Below, one piece after another: positions 6,635-7,439 of a stretch of DNA of 7,439 nt. The translations under genes were made by a program, and so were the position numbers. This stretch comes from Verrucomicrobiota bacterium (GTDB lineage Bacteria; Verrucomicrobiota; Verrucomicrobiia; Chthoniobacterales; UBA10450), in NCBI GenBank assembly GCA_003218345.1, contig QHNF01000042.1, positions 1-7,439 of the forward strand. Direction: 5' to 3'. How positions within the stretch are numbered: the first letter of the stretch is position 1; every line of letters starts with the position of its first letter. The notes beneath the pieces were generated by a model. It searched no databases and was not told the DNA's origin. It saw only the letters and a list, made by a program, of their open reading frames with translations.

Positions 6635-7439
6635 ACGTTCGAAGACTACGAGGGTCGGGCATAAAATCGTATGTCGATCTTTCAGTAACTTCACGAACGC
6701 GTCGTCGACCGGTTTGTCGATCACGCTGTGCACCAGCACATCGGCGCCTTCCTCAATCGCGGCGCGCGCGGTTTCGAGCTCGGTTGCATGAACTGCGACG
6801 CGCAATTTGCGCGCGTGACTTTCTTCAACAGTGGCGCGGACGATCGGGCGAAAACTATCGACCGGATGATCTTTGTCGACGATGTACCAGATCTTCACCA
6901 AGTCCGGTTTTTGCGCCGCGAGTTTCCGCACGAACTCGCGCGCTTGATCGGGAGTATCGATCTTTACAATCGGCGGATCGCCGAGATCGAGTTTCTCGCG
7001 GGATACACTTGAAATTAACGGCCCGGCCACAGCGACCCGCGGCGCTTTCGCAGTCGCGTTTGCGAGATTTCGGACTTCGAAATTCCAGAATGGCCCGCCG
7101 ACATCTACGACCGATGTGATCCCGCTACGCAGATAACGCGCGAAGACATCGTTCAGGTGACTTTTCACCCACGCGACTTCGTCTTTGTACGGGCGGACAC
7201 TGTTTAGATCGGCACCGTCCGGGCGCGTGAACAGGTCTCCAGACTGAAAGAAGTGAATATGTGTATCGATGTAGCCCGGCAAAATGAATTTGCCGGCACA
7301 ATCAATTTGTTTCCCGAGCGCCGCCGCGCTCTGCTTCCCCATGGTGACGTTTTCAATCTTGTCGCCATTGATAACCACAGTCGCGTTCGGCATCATCTTG
7401 CCGTCGGCCGGGTTGATCACGGTCCCGCCGACAAGCGCG
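6632..7439 (-). CDS. Imidazolonepropionase-like amidohydrolase, N-terminal part, 5' end outside the window
   Basis: A metal-dependent hydrolase of the amidohydrolase superfamily (TIM barrel plus small beta-sandwich), closest by motif to the imidazolonepropionase-like group that includes Xaa-Pro dipeptidases and related secreted amidases. The frame is open to the right edge: before the GTG at 7418-7420 it reads ALVGGT, the usual first beta-strand, so that GTG is an internal Val and the true start and any signal peptide lie outside. Counting from that Val as 1, metal-binding residues visible are His54 and His56 in GYIDTHIHFF, probable carboxylated Lys176 in DLVKIWYIVD, His211 in VAVHATE, and His231 in DVLVHSVI. 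Translation ends at a TAA directly after CPTLVVFER, where homologous proteins continue; the missing metal-ligand Asp is encoded downstream of that stop. The product as written should therefore be non-functional. Substrate is not predictable; the coupled DUF885 gene suggests a peptide-related role. Confidence 0.88.
   Translation of the reverse strand, partial: ALVGGTVINPADGKMMPNATVVINGDKIENVTMGKQSAAALGKQIDCAGKFILPGYIDTHIHFFQSGDLFTRPDGADLNSVRPYKDEVAWVKSHLNDVFARYLRSGITSVVDVGGPFWNFEVRNLANATAKAPRVAVAGPLISSVSREKLDLGDPPIVKIDTPDQAREFVRKLAAQKPDLVKIWYIVDKDHPVDSFRPIVRATVEESHARKLRVAVHATELETARAAIEEGADVLVHSVIDKPVDDAFVKLLKDRHTILCPTLVVFER

Overview
This is an ordinary chromosomal stretch of a moderately GC-rich Gram-negative-type bacterium. 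Codon use looks similar in all the genes. Two palindromic repeat types resemble dispersed repeats that I associate, from memory only, with soil Verrucomicrobiota or similar environmental lineages. That assignment is weak, because no rRNA or lineage-specific marker is present.

Layout. Positions 2-1924 (+) carry the 3' 95% or so of a UvrD/PcrA/Rep-type superfamily 1A DNA helicase. The window opens on the last residue of its Walker A motif. A 105-bp gap filled by an imperfect inverted repeat leads to a complete GH77 4-alpha-glucanotransferase (malQ) at 2030-3727 (+). A 151-bp non-coding stretch with three small hairpins separates it from the minus-strand genes that converge on it. These are a two-domain rhodanese sulfurtransferase (3879-4745), a secreted DUF885-type putative zinc peptidase (4829-6103), and an imidazolonepropionase-like amidohydrolase (6107 to beyond the right edge).

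How the genes relate. The amidohydrolase and the DUF885 gene are 3 bp apart and form a transcription unit, plausibly two hydrolases acting on peptides or related amides. The helicase, MalQ and the sulfurtransferase have no evident functional link to each other or to that pair.

Two anomalies deserve attention. The amidohydrolase frame is split by a single in-frame TAA at 6632-6634, with homologous-looking sequence on both sides and the last metal-ligand Asp only downstream of the stop. The helicase carries an in-frame palindromic insert at about 1218-1290, between motifs IV and V, that looks like a small repeat element accommodated within a coding gene. I see no defence system, CRISPR array, tRNA, rRNA or complete transposable element, and nothing I would call a new multi-gene system.
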